From Undibacterium sp. KW1 (GTDB taxonomy: Bacteria; Pseudomonadota; Gammaproteobacteria; Burkholderiales; Burkholderiaceae_D), in assembly GCF_009937955.1 (NCBI RefSeq), contig NZ_AP018439.1, positions 2,666,001 through 2,730,000 on the forward strand: a stretch of DNA of 64,000 nt, written 5' to 3'. Positions 18,730 to 27,227 of the stretch are shown here, piece after piece (the first letter of the stretch is position 1; every line of letters starts with the position of its first letter). The notes under the pieces were generated by a model. That model was not told where the DNA came from and ran no database searches. It saw nothing but the letters and a program-made list of their open reading frames with translations. Both the position numbers and the translations under genes were made by a program.

Positions 18730-18752
18730 TATAGTTGCATTGTACAACTATA
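18730..18752. promoter_or_regulatory. Palindromic operator before the MarR-GNAT gene
   Basis: Perfect inverted repeat TATAGTTG-N7-CAACTATA ending 12 bases before the ATG at 18765. MarR-family proteins usually repress their own gene through such sites, so autoregulation is likely. Confidence 0.6.
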
Positions 18753-18764
18753 AGTGAGTGGGTA

Positions 18765-19729
18765 ATGGAAGCTTCAATATCTTCGCTAACTGTTCAGGGA
18801 ATTCGCGACGCATCGCGCAGGCTGGTTCGTGAATTGGGTTTCATGAAGCCCACTTTGGCTGGCACTATGCTTCCTGCGTCCGCTGTGCATGCATTAATTG
18901 AAATAGGGGACCACGGTGTCCATAGCGCGACTGCATTGTGCGAAATACTGGGTCTGGAAAAATCCAGCGTCAGCCGCATGGTTAGAAAACTTATAGAAGG
19001 TGGCGAACTGGCAGAGACTGGCAATTTGAAAGATGGCCGGGAAAAACAGCTTATATTAAGCCCGAAAGGCAGGCAGACCCTGCTTGCGATTAACCAGTTT
19101 GCCAGTTTACAGGTTGGCAAAGCTCTTGAACGTATTCCGGTTTCGGCGCATGGCAAAGTACAGACAGGTTTGAACATGTATGCAGAAGCGCTGGCGTCTG
19201 CGCGTAAAGGTGACTCAGCCGCTACCGCACATGATACCTACATCCAGTCAGGTTATCACCCTGGCATACTTGGCCGTGTAGTTGAAATGCACGCTCGTTA
19301 CTATGCACGCTATGCTGGTTTCGGGCATTTTTTTGAGGCCAAAGTTGCCAGCGGCATAGCTGAATTTGCAGGGCGTCTGCAAAATCCAGGCAATCAACTA
19401 TGGTTTGCAATCCGCGACAATATTATCCTTGGCAGCATCGCGATTGATGCCGAAGACCTGGGTGGCGATATTGCCCATCTTCGCTGGTTTATTGTTGATG
19501 ACGAATTGCGTGGCAGTGGCATAGGGAGGCGCTTGCTTGCTGAAGCTATTTCTTTTTGTGACCGACAACAATTCAGCGAAATACATCTATGGACTTTTAA
19601 AGGGTTGAACGCGGCGCGGCGCTTGTATGAAGAAGCTGGGTTTGTATTGCTTGAAGAATTCAGGGGGCAGCAATGGGGGAAGAAGTCCTGGAACAAAAAT
19701 TCTCCCGCCCACATCCTGCTATTCTCTGA
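18765..19729 (+). CDS. MarR-GNAT fusion protein, C terminus frameshifted as assembled
   Basis: The protein joins an N-terminal MarR winged helix (about 1-150, with SSVSRMVRKLIEGGEL as recognition helix and wing) to a C-terminal GNAT domain (about 160-310, acetyl-CoA motif RGSGIGRRLL). Such fusions are a known family of transcription regulators with an acetyltransferase domain. At the G5 run 19675-19679 the frame is one base short. With one more G the protein would end QQWGEEVLEQKFSRPHPAIL at the TGA 19727-19729, a normal C terminus. As assembled, the frame instead runs to 20294 through about 200 meaningless residues antisense to the next gene. The ATG at 18765 is preferred over the TTG at 18735, which lies inside the operator. 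Confidence 0.8.
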
Positions 19730-19778
19730 GCCCAGGTATTGGTATGAAACAGGCGCTACTGGTGGCGAGTCTGCAAAC

Positions 19779-20279
19779 TTATTCTGCCCTTTGAAAATTC
19801 ATGATCCAATTGGTTTCCCAACTGATGCCGCCGTCCACAGAGAATGCCTGCTCCCAGCGTGGCTGATCGGGAGCGGGCATGCTCCAGATAAAACGCACAC
19901 GTATCGGTTTTCCCGTAAAAGTATCGTCAGCATAAAACTTACCCGCGCCATTCTCAAAACGTCCCTGCATGGGAGTATCCAGATGCGTGGGGTAGCGACC
20001 ATCCAGCCACCAGATGGACCAGATGCCTTTTTCTATATCGAACGAACGCAGAGTTGCTGCACGATATGTGCAGCCCGGCATGTCAAGCACATTGTCATCC
20101 ATATTGCCAGCCCCTCCAAGGATAGCGATGACGGACGTGCTCCCATTAAACTCCAGCCACTCATCACAACTGGCAAGCCGCTCCTTGAGGCGGCGATGCC
20201 TTACCTGCCAGTTACCTATAAAAAAATCAAAATCCCTGGCTCCGTCTGCGACGCTGACAGTATTTATTGTTGTGTTCAT
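19779..20279 (-). CDS. DUF1579-like small protein
   Basis: This 166-residue protein contains DFDFFIGNWQVRHRRL at about residues 16-31, the kind of start seen in DUF1579/lipocalin-like small proteins, and a beta-rich remainder (RSFDIEKGIWSIWWLD, QGRFENGAGKFYADD). There is no signal peptide. The function is unknown. It is divergently arranged with the WYL regulator at 20381 across about 100 bases, a layout that often means the regulator controls this gene. It is fully covered on the other strand by the spurious extension of the MarR-GNAT frame, which supports the frameshift reading of that gene. Confidence 0.75.
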   Translation of the reverse strand: MNTTINTVSVADGARDFDFFIGNWQVRHRRLKERLASCDEWLEFNGSTSVIAILGGAGNMDDNVLDMPGCTYRAATLRSFDIEKGIWSIWWLDGRYPTHLDTPMQGRFENGAGKFYADDTFTGKPIRVRFIWSMPAPDQPRWEQAFSVDGGISWETNWIMNFQRAE

Positions 20280-20380
20280 GTGTTCTCCTTTTGATGATCA
20301 CACTCCGGGCGAAGTGACAGAACGAAGGATAAAGTGTATATAGGACATAAGTTATCCTATTTAAAATATAAACTAGCCAC

Positions 20381-21336
20381 ATGTCTCAAAATTATCAGCC
20401 AACCACACGTGTTCTGGCCTTGCTGGAACTCTTGCAAAATCATGGGCAAGTCAGCGGAGCAGAACTGTCGCAGATGCTGGAGATAGACCGGCGCAGTTTA
20501 CGTCGCTATATTGTGACCCTGGAGGAAATGGGCATACCCATCATGACTTCACGCGGACGCTTTGGGGTTATTCCATCATGCCGGGTTTTAAATTGCCACC
20601 CATGATGTTCAATGAAGAAGAGGGCTTTGCCATTTCCATTGCCTTGACTGCGGCGCGACAATTGAAATTGCTGGATGTCGCGCCATCCATAGAAAGTGCT
20701 CAGTCCAAACTGCAAAGAATTTTGCCAGACCAACTCAGGCAAAGACTGCGGGCGGCGGATACCGCAATAGAACTTAATCTCCAGCCTGCGACCATGCCGG
20801 CAGACAAGGAGGTATTGGCAAAAATAAGCCACGCAGTCGCGCACAAGCAAAGCATCAATTTGCAGTACAGGAGTGTCAGCGATATGGTAAGTGAGCGTAA
20901 GCTTGACGCCTATGGTCTGGCTTTTCATGCCACGCACTGGTATGTCGTCGGTTTTTGCCATTTACGGCAGGACATACGCAGCTTCAGACTAGACAGGGTG
21001 ATGCGGGCCGAATTACTGAGCCAACAATTCACTTCTCCTCCTGATTTCAGCGTGATCAGTTATTTGCGCAGCGCTGTGGCGAGTATTCCTCGTGCCTATA
21101 GCGTAGAACTCCTGCTCAAAACAGATATGCAGTATGCACGCAGATATCTGTCAGATGCAATTGCCGTTCTCGAGCAAACGACCGGAGGGGTATTGCTATA
21201 CAACCAGTCAGAGGATTTAAGCTGGTTTGCCAGGCAACTGGCGGCCTTGCCTTTCGATTTTGAAGTACGCAAACCAGCGCAGTTACAGGATGAGCTCAGG
21301 AAGGTGGCTGAGCGGCTGTTGAAAAATTGCTCATAA
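20381..21336 (+). pseudogene. YafY-type HTH-WYL transcriptional regulator, frameshifted
   Basis: Two frames make one regulator. The first (20381-20605) carries a DeoR-like helix-turn-helix (QVSGAELSQMLEIDRRSLRRYI). The second (from about 20570 to 21336) begins with MPGFKLPPMMFNEEE and carries the WYL domain with SINLQYRS and a GLAFHATHWYVVGFC core. Between them GRFGVIPS should read GRFGGYSIMPGFKLP. One extra G in the G4 run 20564-20567 restores a continuous protein of about 318 residues, the normal family length. WYL regulators bind nucleic-acid ligands or other small effectors and control neighbouring genes. The divergent DUF1579-like gene is the likely target. Confidence 0.78.
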
Positions 21337-21435
21337 AACCTGTTTGAAATGCCACATTCAATTTAAATTCTTCTTTAAACGAAGAAATTATTCTTTAAAT
21401 GGCTTGTTTGTTGAGCTAAACTGTGACAAGATGGC

Positions 21436-21729
21436 ATGGTAAAAATAAAAATATTTGGAAATTGGCAAGAAATGTACACCCAGATTAATCATCAGTCGCT
21501 GAATCAGACCAACGCTGGTTACATGGCGCGGGCTGTAAGCCATTTGCGCATGTGGATACGCATTGGTGGAGGTACGGTTTCAGCTAATGACTTGACGACA
21601 GAGGAAGTCGCTGCGCAGCTGCCTGTTGGCAAGCCTGCCACAACCACAGATTTTTGCGCACAGGATGGCGGCTGGGAGCTGGCGCTGCGCAGGACTATCA
21701 TGATGGACATTCGGGGGAGCAATCCTTGA
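21436..21729 (+). CDS. Small hypothetical protein
   Basis: A 97-residue frame that I do not recognise. An internal ATG at 21472 gives a more natural start (MYTQINHQSLNQTNAGYMARAV) but neither start has a good ribosome site. The middle (LRMWIRIGGGTVSANDLTTEEVAAQLP) is plausible protein sequence. A clear terminator follows at 21772, which supports a transcription unit here. No domain, membrane segment or signal peptide is visible. Confidence 0.42.
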   Translation: MVKIKIFGNWQEMYTQINHQSLNQTNAGYMARAVSHLRMWIRIGGGTVSANDLTTEEVAAQLPVGKPATTTDFCAQDGGWELALRRTIMMDIRGSNP

Positions 21730-21771
21730 AATCAGGGCAGCAGACAAGCTGCTTGCTGAATCAAAAGCTGA

Positions 21772-21805
21772 AAAGCCCGGTTGCCCTTAAAGCTCCGGGC
21801 TTTTT
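21772..21805 (+). terminator. Rho-independent terminator after the small gene
   Basis: AAAGCCCGG / CCGGGCTTT stem with a 14-base loop and a five-T run. Confidence 0.82.
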
Positions 21806-21864
21806 GCCTTTAATGGTTTTTAGAGATATTGCTTTGAGAAGCGAACCTTAAAAGCCGAGTAGTA

Positions 21865-21915
21865 GAACCCGCCGTTTGGCGGTCGTGCCGGGAAACGCCG
21901 GATAACACGGGATTC
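21865..21915 (+). other. Possible structured RNA element
   Basis: GAACCCG and CGGGATTC can pair as a closing stem. Inside are CCGCC-GTTT-GGCGG and a short CCGG/CCGG hairpin, giving a possible three-way junction. The region between 21806 and 22191 has no convincing gene. Whether it is transcribed is unknown. Confidence 0.3.
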
Positions 21916-21987
21916 TTTAACAATTCGGGAAGATGTATCGAGAGGCCTTGCCACTGTGTGTTCAAAGCATGCAGCAGGGAAGGGATG

Positions 21988-22065
21988 TGCTGTGAATATC
22001 ATGTGGTATTCACAGCATGTTAAAAGTGACCTGAGTCAGGTGATGCAGGTTACTTTTAACATGCT
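21988..22065. repeat. Two overlapping long inverted repeats
   Basis: The first is a perfect 11-bp stem, TGCTGTGAATA / TATTCACAGCA (21988-22017). The second overlaps it and has 20-base arms with a single G-U compatible mismatch (22014-22033 with 22046-22065, loop of 12). No T-run follows. This is not a standard terminator and could be a palindromic repeat element or a structured transcript. Confidence 0.6.
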
Positions 22066-22191
22066 GCTGCACTTCATTTTGCGATGAAGCCTATACTTCG
22101 AGACATGGATAACTCTTCGTTAGAGAAAACTACCCATGCCGGAATACAGCAGCACTTTGTCATCCTATAAAAACAAGAAAAATAGAAAATT

Positions 22192-22425
22192 ATGTTTATG
22201 ATTTATTGGTCCATTTGCGTAGATGGAAAAGAGCTGGCATGCTCGCAGGAGTTTGGTGGTGAAAGTATGGCGGATGCATTGCGATTCACTGAGTCCTTGC
22301 GGGCAGAGCGGCGGCAGGGGGCAGCAATCCGCCATATCACCATGTCATGTGAAAATCCTGATTCCGTTGGTTATGCAGGTGTTGCTGACGCAGGACCTGA
22401 ATACTCCTGGAAAAAGCGTCGTTAA
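22192..22425 (+). CDS. Small conserved-looking hypothetical protein
   Basis: The 77-residue product (landmarks IYWSICVDGKELACSQEFGGE, GAAIRHITMSCENPDSVG, ending SWKKRR; shown as fragments) resembles small uncharacterised proteins I associate with Oxalobacteraceae, but I cannot name a family. ATG at 22192 and 22198 are both possible. It has no membrane segment. It lies downstream of the inverted-repeat block and upstream of the HNH nuclease. Confidence 0.6.
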   Translation: MFMIYWSICVDGKELACSQEFGGESMADALRFTESLRAERRQGAAIRHITMSCENPDSVGYAGVADAGPEYSWKKRR

Positions 22426-22575
22426 ATGCATTTGAAAGTTAATTCGGCTGAAATTTGATCATCATGCCTTACAGCATCAGCAAATCGTGGCTACAATGAA
22501 AGAGCATGTCGTTGGTGAACACCTATCAATCCGTCTTCTCAAATTGGAAAAACATCCCAAACAAACAGGTGATGT

Positions 22576-23136
22576 ATGCAACAAATATTGGTTTTGGATA
22601 TAGCAGGAGTACCCTATGACTGGATAAGTCAGAATGATGCTGCGACTCAGTACGCCGCAAAAAAAGTGGCATGGGATATTGGTGATCAGGTCATCATGCT
22701 GCGCGGTGGTTATAACAAGGATGGCGTGCAATCAAAGATCTTCATCAAGCCCATCATTTCAATACGTAATAGTGAACGCATGTCCAGGAACAGCCGTCAC
22801 CAGATACCTTTGGGAGATGGAAATCGCCTGCTGTATGCAAGAGACAGACATATTTGTGCCTATTGTGGTGAGACTTTTCCTTATCAGGAATTGTCACGCG
22901 ATCACATTCTGCCAACTTCTCGTGGTGGAAAAGATGTCTGGGAAAATTGCGTAACCGCCTGCAAGGAATGCAATCACGCCAAAGGTAACAAGTTCGTGCA
23001 TGACTTCAAACCTTTGATTTATGTGCCGTATGCACCTTGCCGTTTCGAGCATTTCATCCTGAGCGGCAGGAATGTGATTGCTGATCAGCTGGAATATCTT
23101 TCAGCGAAATTACCCAAGCACAGTCGTCTGTTGTAG
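22576..23136 (+). CDS. HNH endonuclease family protein
   Basis: The 186-residue protein has a zinc-type HNH domain at about residues 95-135: CAYCGETF, then LSRDHILPTSRGGKD with the catalytic DH pair, ENCVTACKECNHAKGN with the second CxxC and the final H. This is the common stand-alone HNH type (McrA/5-methylcytosine-nuclease fold). The N-terminal 80 residues are a separate unknown domain. No methylase, terminase or toxin partner lies next to it, so its role (defence, repair or RNA/DNA processing) is open. A G9 run follows the stop after five bases. Confidence 0.85.
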   Translation: MQQILVLDIAGVPYDWISQNDAATQYAAKKVAWDIGDQVIMLRGGYNKDGVQSKIFIKPIISIRNSERMSRNSRHQIPLGDGNRLLYARDRHICAYCGETFPYQELSRDHILPTSRGGKDVWENCVTACKECNHAKGNKFVHDFKPLIYVPYAPCRFEHFILSGRNVIADQLEYLSAKLPKHSRLL

Positions 23137-23141
23137 CGCGT

Positions 23142-23150
23142 GGGGGGGGG
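23142..23150 (+). repeat. G9 homopolymer
   Basis: Nine consecutive G just after the HNH stop codon and about 90 bases before the first NsrR box. It is the longest G run noticed in the window. Its exact length is doubtful given the homopolymer deletions elsewhere. Confidence 0.85.
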
Positions 23151-23239
23151 CATGAGTCCTTAATGTATGTCAGTGGATTCATGCCTGTTTAAATCCAGGA
23201 TTTAATTCAAGGCGCATATTTGTCAATGCAATTTATAAA

Positions 23240-23256
23240 ATGTATTTACAATACAT
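23240..23256. promoter_or_regulatory. NsrR box 1 of hmp
   Basis: ATGTATTTACAATACAT is a perfect ATGTATT-N3-AATACAT palindrome, the known NsrR recognition pattern. NsrR is a nitric-oxide-sensing iron-sulphur repressor that controls hmp in many proteobacteria. Confidence 0.78.
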
Positions 23257-23337
23257 GTTATGCCGAGTATGATGGCTGCACATTAACTTTGAATTTCACC
23301 GCTTGTTTAAAGTCTTCATTTTAATATAGCTTTAAAC

Positions 23338-23354
23338 ATGTATTTATAATGCAC
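23338..23354. promoter_or_regulatory. NsrR box 2 of hmp
   Basis: ATGTATTTATAATGCAC fits the NsrR pattern with one imperfect arm position pair. It ends 14 bases before the hmp ATG. The two boxes are 98 bases apart centre to centre. Confidence 0.7.
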
Positions 23355-23368
23355 TTATATAATTGAAT

Positions 23369-24586
23369 ATGTTAAACATTAATACAAGAAATCTAGTAAA
23401 AGCCACGGTACCGGTATTGAAAGAACATGGAGTCGCCTTGACCCGCCATTTTTATGCGCGCATGTTTTCACATAACCCAGAATTGAAACCTGTCTTTAAT
23501 CAGGGTAACCAGCAATCTGGCAGCCAGCAACAAGCTTTGGCAATGGCTGTATTGGCGTATGCCGAACACATTGATGACCCTTCGGTCCTGATGCCGGTTT
23601 TGACCCTGGTAGCCAACAAGCACGTTAGCGTTGGCATCAGGGCAGAGCATTATCCTGTTGTTGGCTTGCATCTATTGGCATCGATCAAAGAGGTATTGGG
23701 AGGCGCTGCCAATGATGAGTTATTGGCGGCCTGGGCCGCAGCTTATGGGCAACTGGCAGATATATTGATTGCGCAAGAGACCGCCATCTATACAAAAGCG
23801 GCAATGACCCCAGGTGGGTGGACAGGATGGCGTGGCTTCATCGTCAGCAAAAAAGTAGTGGAAAGTGAAGAAATAACGTCCTTCTATCTGCAACCTGCCG
23901 ATGGTGGATCGGTGCCTGATTACAAGCCTGGTCAATACATCTCAGTCAAAGTATTTGTGCCTGAATTGGGCATGATGCAACCACGTCAATACAGCCTTTC
24001 ATGTGCGCCTGGTCAAGCCTATTTGCGTATATCCGTCAAACGCGAGGCTGCAATGGCGACCAAACCTGCAGGCCTGGTTTCCAATGTATTGCACAGGGAT
24101 TGTCATGAAGGTGCATTAATTGATGTGGCGCCACCTATGGGGGATTATGTCTTGCATGAGGACAGGGATACACCCGTGGTTCTGATCAGTGCCGGTGTAG
24201 GTGTAACCCCCAAACTTGCCATGCTGGAGCATTTACTCAAACAAAACACCAAGCGCAAAATACGTTTCGTGCATGCTTGCAGGCATGGTGGAGTGCATGC
24301 ATTCAAACAACAAGTTCGCGAATTGAACGAGCAATACGAACAAATCAAATCATTGACATATTACGAGGCGCCGCGTGCAGAGGATCTGCAGTCCATAGAT
24401 TATGATCAGCAAGGGCGACTGGATCTGCAGACTGTGGCGAGTGATTTTATTTTACCTGAAGCTGATTATTACATTTGTGGACCGCGTCCGTTCATGCAGG
24501 AACAAATCGCCAGTTTGCAGAGTCTGGGCATTGCATCTGCACGTATTCATAAAGAGGCTTTTGTGAGTGGCGGATTCGCACACTGA
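23369..24586 (+). CDS. hmp: Nitric oxide dioxygenase (flavohemoglobin)
   Basis: Flavohemoglobin oxidises NO to nitrate with O2 and NAD(P)H. The globin domain (about 1-137) has the proximal histidine in NKHVSVGIRAEHY. The FAD domain shows RQYSLSCAPG, and the NAD domain shows ISAGVGVTPKLAMLEHLL and YICGPRPFM near the C terminus. The protein has 405 residues from the ATG at 23369, normal for Hmp; the TTG at 23363 adds only two residues. The two NsrR boxes upstream predict induction by nitric oxide. The gene is monocistronic. Confidence 0.95.
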   Translation: MLNINTRNLVKATVPVLKEHGVALTRHFYARMFSHNPELKPVFNQGNQQSGSQQQALAMAVLAYAEHIDDPSVLMPVLTLVANKHVSVGIRAEHYPVVGLHLLASIKEVLGGAANDELLAAWAAAYGQLADILIAQETAIYTKAAMTPGGWTGWRGFIVSKKVVESEEITSFYLQPADGGSVPDYKPGQYISVKVFVPELGMMQPRQYSLSCAPGQAYLRISVKREAAMATKPAGLVSNVLHRDCHEGALIDVAPPMGDYVLHEDRDTPVVLISAGVGVTPKLAMLEHLLKQNTKRKIRFVHACRHGGVHAFKQQVRELNEQYEQIKSLTYYEAPRAEDLQSIDYDQQGRLDLQTVASDFILPEADYYICGPRPFMQEQIASLQSLGIASARIHKEAFVSGGFAH

Positions 24587-24749
24587 TGAGCCACCGCAAT
24601 GTCAGGCTTTGTGTGATTTGAAGCCTATGGTATTGCCTTGCTGTAGCTCTTGTATTAATGTGATTTTTCAGATCAAATAAAATCAGGTGAGGGTACAGTG
24701 CGCAACTCATGTTGCCAACGAATTGCGCACTGACTCAATCTGAATTTAC

Positions 24750-26009
24750 TCAGGAACGTGTAATCGGCAATCCCATATCTTCAGTCAGGCTGATATGTTT
24801 GGCCAACTCCAGTTTGGCAATCGCATTTCTGTGCACTTCATCCGGGCCATCTGCCAGGCGTAAAGTACGGTTGCCAGCCCATTGCGCCGCCAGCGGGAAA
24901 TCGCCAGAAACACCACCAGCACCATGGGCTTGTATTGCCCAATCCAGCACCTGCTGGGTGACATTCGGTGCCAATACCTTGATCATGGCGATTTCTGCCT
25001 GTGCATGTTTGTTACCGACGGTATCCATCATGTACGCCGCTTTCAAGGTTAGCAGACGTGCCGTGTCAATTTGTATGCGCGATTCGGCAATGCGTTCACG
25101 CCAGATGCTTTGTTCTGAAATTTTCTTGCCAAAGGCAGTGCGGCTGTTCAGGCGTTTGCACATCAATTCCAGTGCTCGTTCTGCGACACCTATGGCGCGC
25201 ATGCAGTGATGGATGCGGCCAGGGCCAAGACGGCCCTGTGCGATTTCAAAACCACGGCCTTCGCCCAAAAGAATATTCGATGCGGGCACACGCACGTTTT
25301 CAAACAGGATTTCGCAATGGCCATGTGGTGCATCGTCGTAACCAAAAACGGGAAGAGGGCGGACTACCGTAATGCCCGGAGTTTTGGCATCTACCAGTAT
25401 CATCGATTGTTGTGAGTGGCGCGCAGCGTTGAAATCGGTCTTGCCCATCAATATATACACGGCACAACGCGGATCACCTGCGCCAGATATCCACCACTTA
25501 TGACCATTGATGACATAGTCATCACCGTCGCGGTCGATACGGGTTTCGATGTTGGTGGCATCTGATGAGGCAACCCCAGGTTCGGTCATCGCAAAGGCAG
25601 AGCGGATTTCACCACGCAAGAGTGGCTCCAGCCATTGCTTTTTGTGCTCTTCGCTGCCATAGCGCTCTATGGTTTCCATATTGCCAGTGTCAGGAGCCGA
25701 GCAGTTGAACACTTCTGGTGCCCAGCTTACGCGGCCCATGATTTCGCACAGCGGGGCGTAATCCAGATTTGACAAGCCTTCTGGCGCACGTACCGATTTT
25801 GGCAAGAATAAATTCCACAAACCTTGTGCACGTGCTTTGGGTTTTAAATCTTCAATGATTTGGGTGGCGATCCAGCGATTACCTTTTTCCAGGCCATTGC
25901 GGTCAATTTCTTCTTTATAGGCTTTTTCATTGGGATAGATATGTTCATCCATGAAACGCAAGAGCCTGGCTTGCAAGTCTTTACAGCGATCTGAGTATTC
26001 GAATTCCAT
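24750..26009 (-). CDS. Acyl-CoA dehydrogenase (ACAD10/11-like)
   Basis: This 419-residue flavoenzyme has the acyl-CoA dehydrogenase fold: [17 protein letters not shown] (about 137-153, FAD/substrate loop), [12 protein letters not shown] and a C-terminal [15 protein letters not shown]. The variant spellings and the downstream position after a phosphotransferase gene match the dehydrogenase half of ACAD10/ACAD11 and of LvaC in levulinate catabolism. In those systems the dehydrogenase-fold enzyme eliminates phosphate from a 4-phosphoacyl-CoA, so simple alpha,beta-dehydrogenation should not be assumed. It is the second gene of the operon, with GGAGA before its ATG and a 69-base gap to the phosphotransferase. 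Confidence 0.88.
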   Translation of the reverse strand: MEFEYSDRCKDLQARLLRFMDEHIYPNEKAYKEEIDRNGLEKGNRWIATQIIEDLKPKARAQGLWNLFLPKSVRAPEGLSNLDYAPLCEIMGRVSWAPEVFNCSAPDTGNMETIERYGSEEHKKQWLEPLLRGEIRSAFAMTEPGVASSDATNIETRIDRDGDDYVINGHKWWISGAGDPRCAVYILMGKTDFNAARHSQQSMILVDAKTPGITVVRPLPVFGYDDAPHGHCEILFENVRVPASNILLGEGRGFEIAQGRLGPGRIHHCMRAIGVAERALELMCKRLNSRTAFGKKISEQSIWRERIAESRIQIDTARLLTLKAAYMMDTVGNKHAQAEIAMIKVLAPNVTQQVLDWAIQAHGAGGVSGDFPLAAQWAGNRTLRLADGPDEVHRNAIAKLELAKHISLTEDMGLPITRS

Positions 26010-26078
26010 GTTGTCTCCAATAATATTGCCGTTTTGCGCTGCTTTGGAACTGAGAGTATGTGCTGCCTGAATGGGTGA

Positions 26079-27146
26079 CTATTTTTTAGCGTAGCTCCAG
26101 CCTAGTTCAGCCATGGGGCGTGCCGCTTCGCCTGATTTCTTGGCTTGCGCACTGGATGCCGTGCCATCGACATAACGTTTCATGATGCCTTGCAAAATAC
26201 CTGCCATGCGGAACAGGTTGTAGGCCAGGTAGAAATTGAAATCTTCCTGGCGTATGGTTTTACCTGTGCGTTCGCAATATTTGGCAATGTATTCTTGCTC
26301 ATTGGGGATGCCCAATGCCTTGTGATCAAGACCAGCGATGCCACGGAACTGGCCTGGGGTTACATGCCAGCTCATGCAGTGGTAAGAGAAGTCAGCCAGT
26401 GGATGACCGAGTGTTGACAGTTCCCAATCCAGTATCGCCATGATGCGTGGCTCGGTCGGGTGGAACATCATATTGTCGAGACGGTAATCACCGTGCACGA
26501 TACTGGTGTCATCACCGGGCGGAATATTGTGCGGCAACCATTCAATAAGATTATCCATGGCTTCGATTTTTTCAGTTTCGGAAGCACGGTACTGCTTGGT
26601 CCAACGGTCTATCTGGCGGGCAAAATAATTGCCAGGCTTGCCATAGTCGGCCAAACCAATAGCGGCATAGTCGATGGTGTGCAACTGTGCGATGACGCGA
26701 TTCATTTCGTCGTAGATTTCACCGCGCTGGGCTGGCGTCATGCCGGGCAGTGACTGATCCCACAACACGCGGCCATCGACAAATTCCATGACGTAGAAGG
26801 CGCGGCCTATGACATCTTCATCGGTACATAATGCATATTGGCGTGCTGCCGGAAAACCCGCCTTGTTCAAGGCATTCATGACCTTGAATTCACGTTCTAT
26901 GGCATGGGCAGAAGGCAGCAATTTTGCGACTGGGCCAGGTTTGGCACGCAAGACGTAACGTTGATCACCTGCACTGAGTTTGAAAGTAGGGTTGGACTGC
27001 CCGCCCTTGAATTGTTCCACGACCAGCTTGTCTGCCAGCGCAGCGTCGAAACCTTCCACATGCTGACGCATATAGTCTGCCAGTGCCGCCACATCAAATT
27101 TCTGACGCTCGGCCACCGGCATGGTGCCCATGAATTCTTCAAACAT
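26079..27146 (-). CDS. Aminoglycoside-phosphotransferase-fold kinase (ACAD10/11 kinase domain, LvaA-like)
   Basis: The 355-residue protein has the APH kinase fold: KGGQSNPTFKLSAGDQRYVLR as nucleotide-binding strands (about residues 48-68), the catalytic loop VHGDYRLDNMMF (about 218-229) and the metal-binding DWE in ILDWELSTLGHPLAD. This is the subgroup fused to acyl-CoA dehydrogenase in ACAD10/11 and paired with it in bacteria, where the kinase phosphorylates the 4-hydroxyl of 4-hydroxyacyl-CoA. The start at 27146 has GGGAGA seven bases upstream. The gene opens the operon, and the 38-base palindrome at 27228 lies just upstream. It is not expected to be a drug-resistance kinase. Confidence 0.88.
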   Translation of the reverse strand: MFEEFMGTMPVAERQKFDVAALADYMRQHVEGFDAALADKLVVEQFKGGQSNPTFKLSAGDQRYVLRAKPGPVAKLLPSAHAIEREFKVMNALNKAGFPAARQYALCTDEDVIGRAFYVMEFVDGRVLWDQSLPGMTPAQRGEIYDEMNRVIAQLHTIDYAAIGLADYGKPGNYFARQIDRWTKQYRASETEKIEAMDNLIEWLPHNIPPGDDTSIVHGDYRLDNMMFHPTEPRIMAILDWELSTLGHPLADFSYHCMSWHVTPGQFRGIAGLDHKALGIPNEQEYIAKYCERTGKTIRQEDFNFYLAYNLFRMAGILQGIMKRYVDGTASSAQAKKSGEAARPMAELGWSYAKK

Positions 27147-27227
27147 CGGTGTCTCCCAATTGTTTCAGTTTTTGTATGATCTTACTCCTGGCACAGGTGG
27201 ATGTGCTGGATGAGCTGAAACTATTCT

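Noticed and set aside
19730..20294. C-terminal extension of the MarR-GNAT protein as a new domain
   Set aside because: It is the complement of the DUF1579-like gene and appears only because of a one-base deletion.
21949..22045. Cobalamin riboswitch
   Set aside because: Only GCCACTG, GGGAAGG and a loose AGYCAGG string are present; the conserved CCCGCAACTG core and a B12-related gene are missing.
22018..22065. Integron attC site
   Set aside because: The GTT...AAC ends are in the wrong orientation and lack the R/Y core consensus; there is no integrase or cassette array.
26079..27146. Aminoglycoside resistance gene
   Set aside because: The APH fold is present, but the partner acyl-CoA dehydrogenase and the shared operator place it in acyl-CoA metabolism.
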